Shown piece after piece: positions 25,849-34,123 of a stretch of DNA of 64,000 bases (position 1 is its first letter; every line of letters begins with the position of its first letter). The notes beneath the pieces are model-generated. The model worked only from the letters and a program-made list of their open reading frames with translations, had not been told where the DNA came from and searched no databases. The stretch is from assembly GCA_012517875.1 (NCBI GenBank), contig JAAYUB010000111.1, forward strand, positions 1 through 64,000, written 5' to 3'. The translations under genes were made by a program, and so were the position numbers. The DNA comes from Acidobacteriota bacterium. GTDB lineage: Bacteria > Acidobacteriota > JAAYUB01.

Positions 25849-26914
25849 ACATGTTGGCGACGAACTTGCGAGGAGGCACCAGCATAGCCGCGGCGGTATC
25901 CTCCTTGAGACACTCCTTGTCCACAAGGATGTAGTCCTTGTTCAGAAAGGGAATCCGCAGCGTCGGGGAAAGCCCGAGAAAATTCTGAATGTGCTTGCCC
26001 TGAACCTGGGGATAGACCAGGTTGATGATCTCGCGGTCATCGGTCATGGGGGATGTGTCGATGAAATTCTTCACCATCATGTTGATCCATTTGGTGTTGG
26101 TGCACAACTCCAGGGTATTGATCACATGCGGCTTTTCCACAATCAGGTAGGTGGCCGACTCGATGTCGGTGTTGTTGTAAAACGTGCGGCCAATCAGGTA
26201 ATGGCCGCGCAGCGAGTAAATCTTGCTCTTCTGGAACGCGACTTCATCCAGCGAGGCCACCGAGTACTTTTTCAGATCGACTTTGATGATGTGCTTCTTC
26301 ATCTCGGGATCTTCTTTGACCGCCGTGATGGCCTTGTCTTCGGGGATGACGATGTTGTTCAGCCGGTCGAAAATGGTATACACCTTTTCGAAATGGAAAA
26401 TCTGGAAACCCACGTCCAGATTGGTTTTCATGCGATCGGCCAGACCGGCGTCAGCCTGGACGGGGTTTTCGCGGATGAACTGCGTGTTGGACATGGTGCC
26501 GCCGAGGAATGACGGATCCCGGAGGGGGGTGCGCTCCAACGGCCGGGTCTTGCCCTTGTCATCCGGATACAGGATGTCGTAGAAAAACTCCTCCACGGAT
26601 GAAAACGTGTGGATCAGTTTGGTCTTGTCCAGCACCAGCATGTCGTAACGGGTGGGTTTGAGATAGTTGTAGAACGAGTTGATCAAGACCTTGATGTTTT
26701 TCTTGGCTAGGACATCCTTGATGATCATCCCACTGAGGATGAGGTAGGGATTCAAGTACGCCTGGTAGATCCGCGCATCGATGTTGCCCGGCATCGGGTC
26801 GACTTTTTTCGCGAACAAAGCGATCTTTGTCTGCGGCAGCAGATCGTGGTTGGAATCGGAATTGTCGTAGAAAATGATGTGGTATTCCGCCCTGGAATCC
26901 GTTTCTTGAACCAT
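25808..26914 (-). CDS. Unrecognised 368-residue cytoplasmic protein
   Basis: I do not recognise this family. The start at 26914 (MVQETDSRAEYHIIFYD) follows GGGGAA. There is no signal peptide or obvious membrane helix. The sequence is rich in Asp, Lys, Asn, Ile and Tyr, with AT-leaning codons unlike the flanking GC-rich genes, and it looks like a globular alpha/beta protein. Phrases such as KYDMLVLD-like strands and HFEKVYTIFDRLNN give no catalytic motif I know. Its 3' end overlaps or abuts the start of the PduS-like gene, suggesting co-expression. Function unknown. Confidence 0.75.
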   Translation of the reverse strand: MVQETDSRAEYHIIFYDNSDSNHDLLPQTKIALFAKKVDPMPGNIDARIYQAYLNPYLILSGMIIKDVLAKKNIKVLINSFYNYLKPTRYDMLVLDKTKLIHTFSSVEEFFYDILYPDDKGKTRPLERTPLRDPSFLGGTMSNTQFIRENPVQADAGLADRMKTNLDVGFQIFHFEKVYTIFDRLNNIVIPEDKAITAVKEDPEMKKHIIKVDLKKYSVASLDEVAFQKSKIYSLRGHYLIGRTFYNNTDIESATYLIVEKPHVINTLELCTNTKWINMMVKNFIDTSPMTDDREIINLVYPQVQGKHIQNFLGLSPTLRIPFLNKDYILVDKECLKEDTAAAMLVPPRKFVANMYEAKYFLDIIQKD

Positions 26915-27034
26915 GAATTCCCCGTTGAGTGCAGTGTTTCTCAAATTATACCCGATCCGAACATTCAAGCCAACAGAATTTCCCCGGCAAGTGTCGGATG
27001 TGCTTCAAAAATATATGGCCTTGCGATGCGACGG

Positions 27035-27043
27035 TGGTATAAT
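27035..27043 (+). promoter_or_regulatory. Extended -10 element upstream of the APC transporter
   Basis: TGGTATAAT (27035-27043) is a perfect -10 with the TGn extension. No convincing -35 is seen. The start codon of the permease is about 50 bases downstream. Confidence 0.4.
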
Positions 27044-27093
27044 AACCCGCCTGCAAGTCTTGGAATGATGGGTGGAGAAGTCACGGAGCCGAG

Positions 27094-29181
27094 ATGCTGT
27101 CCCGGCCGGATCTGGTTCGGCGGATAATCCAGCAGGTCGCACGAGTGGGCATGTCGCTGAAAAAGCTCTTCCAGGTCAAATCTCTCGACCAGATCCTGGT
27201 TGATGCCGAAAAACCGGAATACCGGTTGAATCGGGCGCTGGGCCCGGTCCACCTGATCATGCTTGGCATCGGCGCCATCATCGGCGCCGGCATCTTCGCC
27301 ACCATTGGAACCGCTGCGGCAGGCGACGCCTATCGGCCGGGGGCGGGGCCGGCCCTGATGATCTCGTTCATCATCACCGCGGTCGTCTGCGGGTTCACCG
27401 CGCTCTGCTATGCCGAATTCGCGTCGATGGTCCCCATATCCGGTTCGGCCTACACGTACTCCTATGTCACCCTGGGCGAGATCGTGGCCTGGATCATCGG
27501 CTGGGACCTCATCATCGAGTACGCCGTGGGCAACATCGCCGTGGCCATCAGCTGGGCGAACTACTTCAAGACGCTGTTGCGCGGGCTCGGCATTATCATC
27601 CCCGACTGGCTCTCCATGGATTACCGGACCGCCGCCCGGATCGTCGACGCGACCGGGCAGTCGACCGTGTTCCGCGACGCGCCCCATGTGTTCGGTGTCC
27701 CCATCGTCTTCAACCTGCTGGCCGTACTCATCGTGGCTGCCATTTCCATTGTGCTGGTGATGGGGATCCGCGGCAGCGCCCGCTTCAACGCGATCATGGT
27801 GGGGATCAAGATCCTGGTGCTGTCCTTTTTCATTGTGGTGGGGCTGAAGTGGGTCCAGCCGGAGAATTGGACACCGTTTGCACCGAACGGCTGGGCGGGC
27901 ATCAGCGCGGGCGCGGCCATAGTCTTTTTCGCGTACATCGGGTTCGACGCGGTCTCCACGGTCGCTGAGGAAACCCGCAATCCGAAGCGCAACCTGCCCA
28001 TCGGCATAATCGGGTCGCTGATCCTCTGCACATTTTTCTACGTGGTCGTCTCCGCCGTCTTTACCGGCCTGATCTCGTACCCGGACCTCCGGACGAAGCT
28101 GGCCACCGAGCAGGCCGAGCCCCTCACCATGGCGCTGGAACACGCCATCCCCCATTTGGGGTGGGCGGTGGGCATCGTCGCGCTGGGCTCGGTCATCGCC
28201 CACACGGCTGTCCTGCTGGTGTTCCAATTGGGCCAGCCGCGGATTTTCTTCTCCATGGCCCGGGACGGACTGCTTCCGGCCATGTTCCAAAAGGTCCATC
28301 CCCGCTTCCGCACCCCCCACGTGGCCACACTCATGACGGGCGCGTTCGTCGCTTTCTTCTCGGCCATCGCCAGCATCGACGAGATGGTGGATTTGACGAA
28401 CATCGGCACGCTGTTCGCGTTCATCCTGGTCTGCAGCGGCATCATTGTGATCCGCAAGCGCGATCCCGACCGGAAGCCGTCGTTCCGAGTGCCGGGCGGG
28501 TGGGGCTGGACGATCGGACTCTACGTCGCGTTTGCCCTCGGCTTGTCGCTGTTCACTTTTTCGATCCTCACCAAGCTGATCATTCTCGGTGTCGCCGGCG
28601 TGGTGTTCGTGCTGGCGCGGAATCACATCTTCCCCGTGCTGGGGATCCTGTCCTGCTTGTACCTGATTTACTATCTCCCGCCCACCTCGTGGCTTCGGTT
28701 CGCCGCGTGGCTGAATTTCGGCTTCGTGATCTACGCCGGCTACGGAGTAGTCCATTCCCGCCTGCGCGGACGTGCTGTCAGCGAGGATCCCGCCACCCAC
28801 GACCGGTACACGGCGCTCACCGGGGCCATCCTCGGGCTGGTGGGGACGGCGCTGCTGCTGGTGACCCGGGGGCTGGACATCATCCTGGTTGCGTTTCAGG
28901 CGATCCGGGGCCCGGAGGGGTGGGCGCGCGTTCAGGAAGCCGCCGGCCACATCCAGAGCCTCGATGCCTGGCTGCAGTCGTCCTGGTTCCTCACCGCGCC
29001 TCTACTGCTGAATACCATCGTGCTGGGGCCCCTCTCCCTGCGGCGCGCTTGGCGGGCCCGCCAAGCGGAGACCGCTGCAACGGGCCGTCCGTCCGGCACC
29101 CTCGCCATCGGACTCAGCGCGCTGTTGCTGGCGTTGGGCGCCGTCTACCTGATCGCCATGCTGGTGCACAGCATCGCCTGA
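27094..29181 (+). CDS. APC-family amino acid permease
   Basis: The 695-residue membrane protein has 12 core helices of the APC superfamily beginning near residue 50; GIGAIIGAGIFATIG is the TM1 substrate loop of the cationic amino acid transporter type. About 190 residues beyond the core contain two or three further hydrophobic segments (for example ALLLALGAVYLIAML at the end). The ATG at 27094 has CGGAG five bases upstream; a second ATG at 27151 begins MSLKKLFQVK, a common start for the family. The substrate is not evident. DHH phosphoesterase follows after 55 bases. Confidence 0.88.
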   Translation: MLSRPDLVRRIIQQVARVGMSLKKLFQVKSLDQILVDAEKPEYRLNRALGPVHLIMLGIGAIIGAGIFATIGTAAAGDAYRPGAGPALMISFIITAVVCGFTALCYAEFASMVPISGSAYTYSYVTLGEIVAWIIGWDLIIEYAVGNIAVAISWANYFKTLLRGLGIIIPDWLSMDYRTAARIVDATGQSTVFRDAPHVFGVPIVFNLLAVLIVAAISIVLVMGIRGSARFNAIMVGIKILVLSFFIVVGLKWVQPENWTPFAPNGWAGISAGAAIVFFAYIGFDAVSTVAEETRNPKRNLPIGIIGSLILCTFFYVVVSAVFTGLISYPDLRTKLATEQAEPLTMALEHAIPHLGWAVGIVALGSVIAHTAVLLVFQLGQPRIFFSMARDGLLPAMFQKVHPRFRTPHVATLMTGAFVAFFSAIASIDEMVDLTNIGTLFAFILVCSGIIVIRKRDPDRKPSFRVPGGWGWTIGLYVAFALGLSLFTFSILTKLIILGVAGVVFVLARNHIFPVLGILSCLYLIYYLPPTSWLRFAAWLNFGFVIYAGYGVVHSRLRGRAVSEDPATHDRYTALTGAILGLVGTALLLVTRGLDIILVAFQAIRGPEGWARVQEAAGHIQSLDAWLQSSWFLTAPLLLNTIVLGPLSLRRAWRARQAETAATGRPSGTLAIGLSALLLALGAVYLIAMLVHSIA

Positions 29182-29236
29182 CGCGGAGAAACGGCCAGTC
29201 GGAACCGCATCAACATCCACACCGGAAGGCGCACAC

Positions 29237-30235
29237 ATGTCCATCGAGGTGGTCTACACGCATGACGATTTTGACGGTATCGGCTCGGCGGCCATCTTCG
29301 CCCATCATTTCCGACCGGCGGAGTTCCGCTTCACGTCGCCGAAACGCCTTGCCGACGAACCGGTGGGCGAGCGAGACGCCGTACTGGATCTGCCGTTCGC
29401 CCGGCGGTGCGCCGTCTGGTTCGACCACCACGAACAGAATTTTGACGAACCGGGCTTTCACGGCGTAGATCCCGCCAGCCTGCCGGGGTTGAGGCAGCCG
29501 GCCCCGTCGTGCGCGCGGGTCATCCTGAACTGGTATCAGGCCGAAGGCATCTCGTATCCGGATCATTTCACCGAGCTGGTGGACGCCATCGACCAGTTCG
29601 ACGCAATGAGTTTTGCCGACCTGGACGCCTGGCTGCAGGTGACGCCGGGCCGGGTGGTCAACGAGAGCCTGGTCCTGCCCAACGAGCCGCCGCGCGACCG
29701 TTTCCGGTACTACGCCTTCCTGGCCGGGCTGCTGGAGCAGCGACCCCTGGCTGCGTGCGCCGCCGAACCCACGGTGGCCGCCCGCTACCGGGAACACAGC
29801 CGGCTCAGCGAGCAATACCGCGACGTGTTGCGCAAGATCAGCCGGTTCGATCCCCGCGACCAGAACCGGCGGCTGCTGCTGCTCGATTTCACCGGACTCA
29901 AGTTCCAGCCCGCGGTGGACAAGAAGCTGGCGCTGATCGATCACCCGAGCGTCGACTACATCCTCAGCGTCTACCCCGTTTTCGAGAACAAGGTCAAGAC
30001 GAACGCCGTCACCATTTCCATCGGCCGGAACTTCCTGCGACCCGACGGGCGGCGGGTGGATTGGGGCGAGTTTTTCGCTCAGAAGAACATCGGCGGCGGG
30101 CACCCGGACGCCGCCGGAGCCCGGCTCGACGCCCGCAGCAAGCCGGAGCGTGACCGCCTGCTGGAGGAGCTTGTCCAGGAGATCATCCGGCTGGTGAATG
30201 AACCGCCAGAAACAGGCGACGCGGAGGGAGCGTGA
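29237..30235 (+). CDS. DHH-family phosphoesterase
   Basis: The 332-residue protein has the DHH domain (HDDFDGIGSA near residue 9, FDHHEQN near 62) and a C-terminal DHHA1 domain with NIGGGHPDAAGARL. The motifs fit Mn2+-dependent phosphoesterases such as nanoRNase/pAp phosphatase or cyclic-dinucleotide hydrolases. The family has several substrates and I cannot assign one. The stop overlaps the next gene's GTG start (GTGA), so the pair is translationally coupled. Confidence 0.85.
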   Translation: MSIEVVYTHDDFDGIGSAAIFAHHFRPAEFRFTSPKRLADEPVGERDAVLDLPFARRCAVWFDHHEQNFDEPGFHGVDPASLPGLRQPAPSCARVILNWYQAEGISYPDHFTELVDAIDQFDAMSFADLDAWLQVTPGRVVNESLVLPNEPPRDRFRYYAFLAGLLEQRPLAACAAEPTVAARYREHSRLSEQYRDVLRKISRFDPRDQNRRLLLLDFTGLKFQPAVDKKLALIDHPSVDYILSVYPVFENKVKTNAVTISIGRNFLRPDGRRVDWGEFFAQKNIGGGHPDAAGARLDARSKPERDRLLEELVQEIIRLVNEPPETGDAEGA

Positions 30236-31866
30236 AGCCGCTCTGCCGCACCCGGTGGCTCATCGCTGCGGTATGCCTGGCTGTGGGCGTCGCCGCCGGT
30301 TGCGCGATCTGGCTCGCCTCCGGCGACAATTCGCCCGCCCTGCCGGAGAGCGCCTATTGCTGGGGCGCCTTTCACGTTCACTCGACGTATTCCGACGGCC
30401 TGGGCACCTTGTCGGAGATTGCCGCCGCGGCGCGGGACCGGGGGATTTCATTCGTGATCCTCGGTGATCACGGAGCCCCCAATCCTTCCGCCGGCGCTCT
30501 GGACTGCTCTGTCGACGGCGTCCGGTTCTGCGGCGGATCGGAGACCAGCCACCCGGACGGCCATCTGCTGGTGGTCGGCCTGAACCGAATCCCGCGCTAC
30601 ATTCTGCCGCCCTCGCCGCCGGATGCGATCGCTGACGTCCGGGCGCTGGGCGGTTTCACGGTTCTGCTCTACCCCGAATGGGCGAAATACCGCTGGCGCT
30701 ACTGGGACGACGATTTCCGCCCGCAAGGCATCGAGGTGCTGAATCTGTTCAGCGCCCTGCGTCAAGCCGGGACCATCCAGCAGATCGACATGCTGATGAC
30801 GTCACCCTTCGGAGATTTTCACATCCTGAAAGTGCTGCAGCGGCCGCAGCCGGAAATCCGTCGCTGGGACGAGTTGTTGGAGCGGGGGATGACATACGGA
30901 TTCTATGGTTTGGATCTCCACGGCGGATTCCGCTCGATCCTGGAACTGCCGGTGCGGGTGCCGTCGTACCGGCTGGGCTTCGGAATGCTCGCGCTCGGCA
31001 TCCGGCAGACCGATGCCGGCGATCCCATGGCCGCCGTGCGACGAGGAGATTTTTTCTCGGTGATCCGCGCCGCGGCCGTGCCGAATCGATTCGAGTTCTG
31101 CGCGCGGCAGGATGGCCGCACCATCCCGCCCGGCCGCATCGTTTCGGGCAGGGCCGACCTGGAGGTCGAGGTCGCGGTGTCCGGGTATGCCACGCGCATC
31201 GTCCTGTTCCGAAATGGTGAGCCCGTTAGCCAGACGGACGCAGGGCGGCTGGAACTGGCTGATGCGCCGGACGGCATGTACCGGGTGGAGGTGTACCTCC
31301 GGGACCATCCGTCGCTCGCGATGGGGATGCCGTGGATTAGTTCCAACCCGATCGGGATCGGCGACCGCCAGACGGGTCCGCCGGTTGATGAGACCGCACC
31401 GCCCGCAGCCCGGTCCGCCATCGACTGGAGGCGGTTCCGGGTGGAGACCGATGTCGTCTCGCAGGCGGCGTTCACCGCCACGGGATCGGACGGCGAATTC
31501 GCGTACACGCTGACACGGCCGAACGACCCGGGCGACCCCAGTTGGTGTGCGCTGGCGCTGCGTGAGCCGCTGGACCTGTCCGGTGGCCGGGGTGTCTACA
31601 TCGACGCCAGGTCCGATCCCGAGATGCGCTACAATCTGGAGCTACGCAGCGGCGACCGCTGGTACTACGCCTCGTTCCGGGCGGGCCCGGACGGGGAGGG
31701 GCAGCCGGTGTACATTCCGTTCCGGCGCTTCTACCGGGTGAGCGGCGGCCGCGAGACCTTGCCGCTCAATACGCTCGACGGGCTGTTTGTCACCATCAGC
31801 AGTCAGAACGCGATGCCTGGCTTTTCGGGCCGGCTCAACATCCGGGAGATCGGCTGGTACCGCTGA
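30232..31866 (+). CDS. PHP-domain phosphoesterase-like protein, membrane-anchored or exported
   Basis: The 544-residue protein starts at a GTG with GGAGG upstream. An N-terminal hydrophobic segment ending VAAGC is either a weak lipobox or an anchor. The PHP domain (about 42-270) has HVHSTYSDG (His48/His50), GDHG and GLDLHG. The position that is usually HP is YPEW (Tyr147), so one metal ligand may be missing. Residues about 280-370 look beta-rich, and the last 130 resemble a CBM11/CIA30-like jelly roll (DLSGGRGVYIDAR ... ). Location outside the cytoplasm and carbohydrate binding are inference. Confidence 0.75.
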   Translation: MKPLCRTRWLIAAVCLAVGVAAGCAIWLASGDNSPALPESAYCWGAFHVHSTYSDGLGTLSEIAAAARDRGISFVILGDHGAPNPSAGALDCSVDGVRFCGGSETSHPDGHLLVVGLNRIPRYILPPSPPDAIADVRALGGFTVLLYPEWAKYRWRYWDDDFRPQGIEVLNLFSALRQAGTIQQIDMLMTSPFGDFHILKVLQRPQPEIRRWDELLERGMTYGFYGLDLHGGFRSILELPVRVPSYRLGFGMLALGIRQTDAGDPMAAVRRGDFFSVIRAAAVPNRFEFCARQDGRTIPPGRIVSGRADLEVEVAVSGYATRIVLFRNGEPVSQTDAGRLELADAPDGMYRVEVYLRDHPSLAMGMPWISSNPIGIGDRQTGPPVDETAPPAARSAIDWRRFRVETDVVSQAAFTATGSDGEFAYTLTRPNDPGDPSWCALALREPLDLSGGRGVYIDARSDPEMRYNLELRSGDRWYYASFRAGPDGEGQPVYIPFRRFYRVSGGRETLPLNTLDGLFVTISSQNAMPGFSGRLNIREIGWYR

Positions 31867-31888
31867 GCCCACCGCCACAGGATTCCAG

Positions 31889-31916
31889 TTGCTCGCGGTC
31901 CAGCCTCCGGTATAAT
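31889..31916 (+). promoter_or_regulatory. Candidate promoter of rpiB-deoC
   Basis: TTGCTC (31889-31894) and a perfect TATAAT (31911-31916) are 16 bases apart. The expected start site near 31923 is only about four bases before the rpiB ATG, which would exclude the AGGGG ribosome-binding site at 31916-31920. The transcript would be nearly leaderless, or the real promoter lies elsewhere. Confidence 0.4.
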
Positions 31917-31926
31917 AGGGGCACCT

Positions 31927-32724
31927 ATGGAACCCGATTCTTTGCGGCAGCTCATCCAGGAAATCGTCCGGCGGGAGGTGGAGCGCGTTCAGGCCCCCGT
32001 CGCGCCAATCGCGCCGGTGGCCTCCGTTGCCTCCGCCGCACCGCCACCGGTCGCGGGAGGGGGCACGGCGCCTGCTCCGGCGTCGCCGCCCACCGGGAAC
32101 TGCCTGCGGGAGTTTCGTTTCGCGGGCAAGGTGCTCACCGCCTCCGACTTGGCGGAGATTGCCCCGCAGACGGATGTGGTGATCGCCCCGGGCACAATCG
32201 TCTCGCCCCTGGTTCATGATGTCGTCCGCGAGCGCCGGCTCCGGCTGCGTGTCGAGGGTGACACCGGACATCCCACGATCGCGGTGGGTTCCGACCACGG
32301 CGGTTTCGCGCTGAAGGAGGCGGTGAAACGCTGGCTTCAGGAGTGGGGGTATCTGTTCTTCGATTATGGCACCCACACCGACAGCGCCGTCGACTATCCG
32401 GAATTCGCCCACAAGGTGGCTCGGGCCGTGGCTGATAACCACCAGGACCTGGGCATCATCGTCGACGGCGCCGGCATCGGCTCCTGCATCGCGGCCAACA
32501 AGGTGCCGGGGATCCGGGCGGCCCTCTGCCACGACGCCGCCACCGCCCGCAACAGCCGGGAGCATAACTACGCCAATGTCCTCACGCTCGGCGGGCGGAT
32601 GCTCCAGCCGGCCGACGCGATGGTCGTCGTGCGCACGTGGCTGGACACGCCGTACGGTGAGGAACGGCACGCCCGCCGCGTCCGTCTGATCGGTGAGATC
32701 GAGAAAAAGTACCTCAAGGACTGA
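31927..32724 (+). CDS. rpiB: RpiB-like isomerase with N-terminal microcompartment-type targeting peptide
   Basis: At 265 residues it is over 100 longer than ordinary RpiB (about 150). Residues 1-22 form an amphipathic helix (LRQLIQEIVRREVERV), then a Pro/Ala/Gly linker (about 23-56), as in encapsulation peptides of microcompartment cargo. Residues about 57-115 form a small domain with the phrase VVIAPGTIVSPLVHD, like a module I recall from other microcompartment-associated proteins. The RpiB domain (about 116-265) keeps SDHGGF, AANKVPGIRAALCHD and REHNYANVL. The catalytic cysteine position (Cys66 in E. coli) is Asp180 in VDGAGIGS. deoC follows after three bases. Confidence 0.88.
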   Translation: MEPDSLRQLIQEIVRREVERVQAPVAPIAPVASVASAAPPPVAGGGTAPAPASPPTGNCLREFRFAGKVLTASDLAEIAPQTDVVIAPGTIVSPLVHDVVRERRLRLRVEGDTGHPTIAVGSDHGGFALKEAVKRWLQEWGYLFFDYGTHTDSAVDYPEFAHKVARAVADNHQDLGIIVDGAGIGSCIAANKVPGIRAALCHDAATARNSREHNYANVLTLGGRMLQPADAMVVVRTWLDTPYGEERHARRVRLIGEIEKKYLKD

Positions 32725-32727
32725 GCC

Positions 32728-33489
32728 ATGAAGCCTCTCCCCGACCTGAACCGACTGGTCGACCGCATCACGGACGAGGTGATGCGGGAGCTGGCCCGGC
32801 GTGCCGCGGTGCCGGCCACCGCCGGCGGGCCGCAGCCGGCGACTTTGGCGGGCATGATCGACCACACCATCCTGAAACCGGATGCGGTCCGCGACGACAT
32901 CGTCAAGCTGGCACGCGAAGCCCTGCAGTACGGGTTCGCCGCGGTCTGCGTGAACGCCTGCTGGGTGCCGCTGGTGGCCGAGATCCTGCGGGGTTCCACG
33001 GTCAAAACATGCGCGGTGATCGGCTTCCCCCTCGGGGCGATGGTGACGGAGCTGAAAGTCGCGGAGGCGCGCCGGGCGATCGCGGACGGCGCCGCCGAAA
33101 TCGATATGGTGATCAATGTGGGAGCGCTCAAGGGCGGCGAGCTGGACTTCGTCGAGAGCGACATCCGGGCCGTCGTGCAGGCGGCCCGGGAACAAGGCGC
33201 CATCGTCAAGGTCATCCTGGAGACGTGCCTGCTCACCCGGGACGAGAAAGTCACCGCCTGTCTGCTGTCCAAAAAAGCCGGGGCCCAGTTTGTGAAGACG
33301 TCAACGGGCTTTGCGTCCGGAGGCGCCACGGTGGCCGACGTCCGGCTGATGCGCGAGACAGTGGGCGACACCATGCAGGTGAAGGCCTCGGGCGGCATCC
33401 GAAACTACTCCACGGCGGTGGAGATGATCCAGGCGGGGGCGACGCGGATCGGCACCAGCTCGGGCGTGGCCATTGTGTCCGGCCGCTGA
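32728..33489 (+). CDS. deoC: Deoxyribose-phosphate aldolase with N-terminal targeting-type helix
   Basis: The 253-residue enzyme cleaves 2-deoxyribose 5-phosphate to acetaldehyde and glyceraldehyde 3-phosphate. The Schiff-base Lys190 lies in VKTSTGF and the second lysine in VKASGGIR; MIDHTILKPDA opens the barrel. About 40 residues precede the usual start: an amphipathic helix (LNRLVDRITDEVMREL) and a short Ala/Pro/Gly linker, like the microcompartment targeting peptide on the adjacent RpiB. The active site looks intact. Acetaldehyde is the toxic volatile intermediate that compartments retain. Confidence 0.95.
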   Translation: MKPLPDLNRLVDRITDEVMRELARRAAVPATAGGPQPATLAGMIDHTILKPDAVRDDIVKLAREALQYGFAAVCVNACWVPLVAEILRGSTVKTCAVIGFPLGAMVTELKVAEARRAIADGAAEIDMVINVGALKGGELDFVESDIRAVVQAAREQGAIVKVILETCLLTRDEKVTACLLSKKAGAQFVKTSTGFASGGATVADVRLMRETVGDTMQVKASGGIRNYSTAVEMIQAGATRIGTSSGVAIVSGR

Positions 33490-33541
33490 CAAGCGGGCGC
33501 TGCCGACAGGATTTCTGCGCGATGCTTGCGGGAGAGGAGAC

Positions 33542-33566
33542 GGGGGACGCCGCGCGGGCGTCCCCC
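33542..33566. terminator. GC-rich hairpin between convergent deoC and a DUF948-like gene
   Basis: A perfect 10-bp inverted repeat (33542-33551 with 33557-33566) has a 5-base loop. It lies between two converging stop codons, 12 bases from the one at 33578. Neither side has a clear U tract, so it may be an intrinsic terminator of modest strength or only an RNA end-protecting hairpin. Confidence 0.5.
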
Positions 33567-33577
33567 CGCGGTAATTC

Positions 33578-34096
33578 TCAGATGAACATTTCTTCGTCGG
33601 CGATCGCCTGATTGACGTCCCGGTGGCGCCGGTCGCCCCGCAGGTACATCATTGCAGCGCGTACGCCCTTGACCACCGCCGAGATTTCCGCCAACGGGTT
33701 CAGCAGGTTGTTGGTAATGGACGTGGTGACGAGCTCCATCTTCTTGACGGTGTCCGTCAGGACGTTGTCGATCTTGGAAACCTGCTGCCGGGCGGCAGCC
33801 GTGGTCTCGCGGAGGAAACCGGCGATGTCATCGGTGGTTTCGCGGGTGGTCTGGAAAACTTCCTTCAGGTTCAAACTGATGTCCACAAGCTGCTCACCCA
33901 CCGGCCGGACGGCCTTCACGAAATCACCCATGCCGTTCAAAACTTCGGTGATTTTCGGGGCGGAGTCCTCAAGGAAGCGATCCAGCTTGCGCGCGCTCTC
34001 TTCCAACTTGCGGGTGGCGCGGAATGCGACGACGGTCAACACCACCATCGCGGTCGATTGAATGGCGAGAATCAGGACCAACAGCGTCATTTCCAT
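33578..34096 (-). CDS. DUF948-like membrane-anchored coiled-coil protein
   Basis: The 172-residue protein has one N-terminal membrane helix (about 4-25) followed by a long heptad-rich helix (LEESARKLDRFLEDSAPKI onward to about 145). This layout fits the DUF948 family, whose members often sit beside YtxH-domain genes, as here. Role unknown; cell-envelope stress has been suggested for the partner family. AGGA is upstream of the ATG. It follows the YtxH gene by 27 bases. Confidence 0.7.
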   Translation of the reverse strand: MEMTLLVLILAIQSTAMVVLTVVAFRATRKLEESARKLDRFLEDSAPKITEVLNGMGDFVKAVRPVGEQLVDISLNLKEVFQTTRETTDDIAGFLRETTAAARQQVSKIDNVLTDTVKKMELVTTSITNNLLNPLAEISAVVKGVRAAMMYLRGDRRHRDVNQAIADEEMFI

Positions 34097-34123
34097 GTCC
34101 GGTTTCCTGTCATGGTATCGGAA

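Noticed and set aside
26965-28950. A 661-codon minus-strand frame opposite the APC permease
   Set aside because: Its composition is Asp/Arg/Gln/His-rich without motifs, as expected of antisense of a membrane protein gene. The plus frame has clear membrane helices.
31642-33195. A 517-codon minus-strand frame across the PHP end, rpiB and deoC
   Set aside because: It is antisense to three recognised genes and has no recognisable motif.
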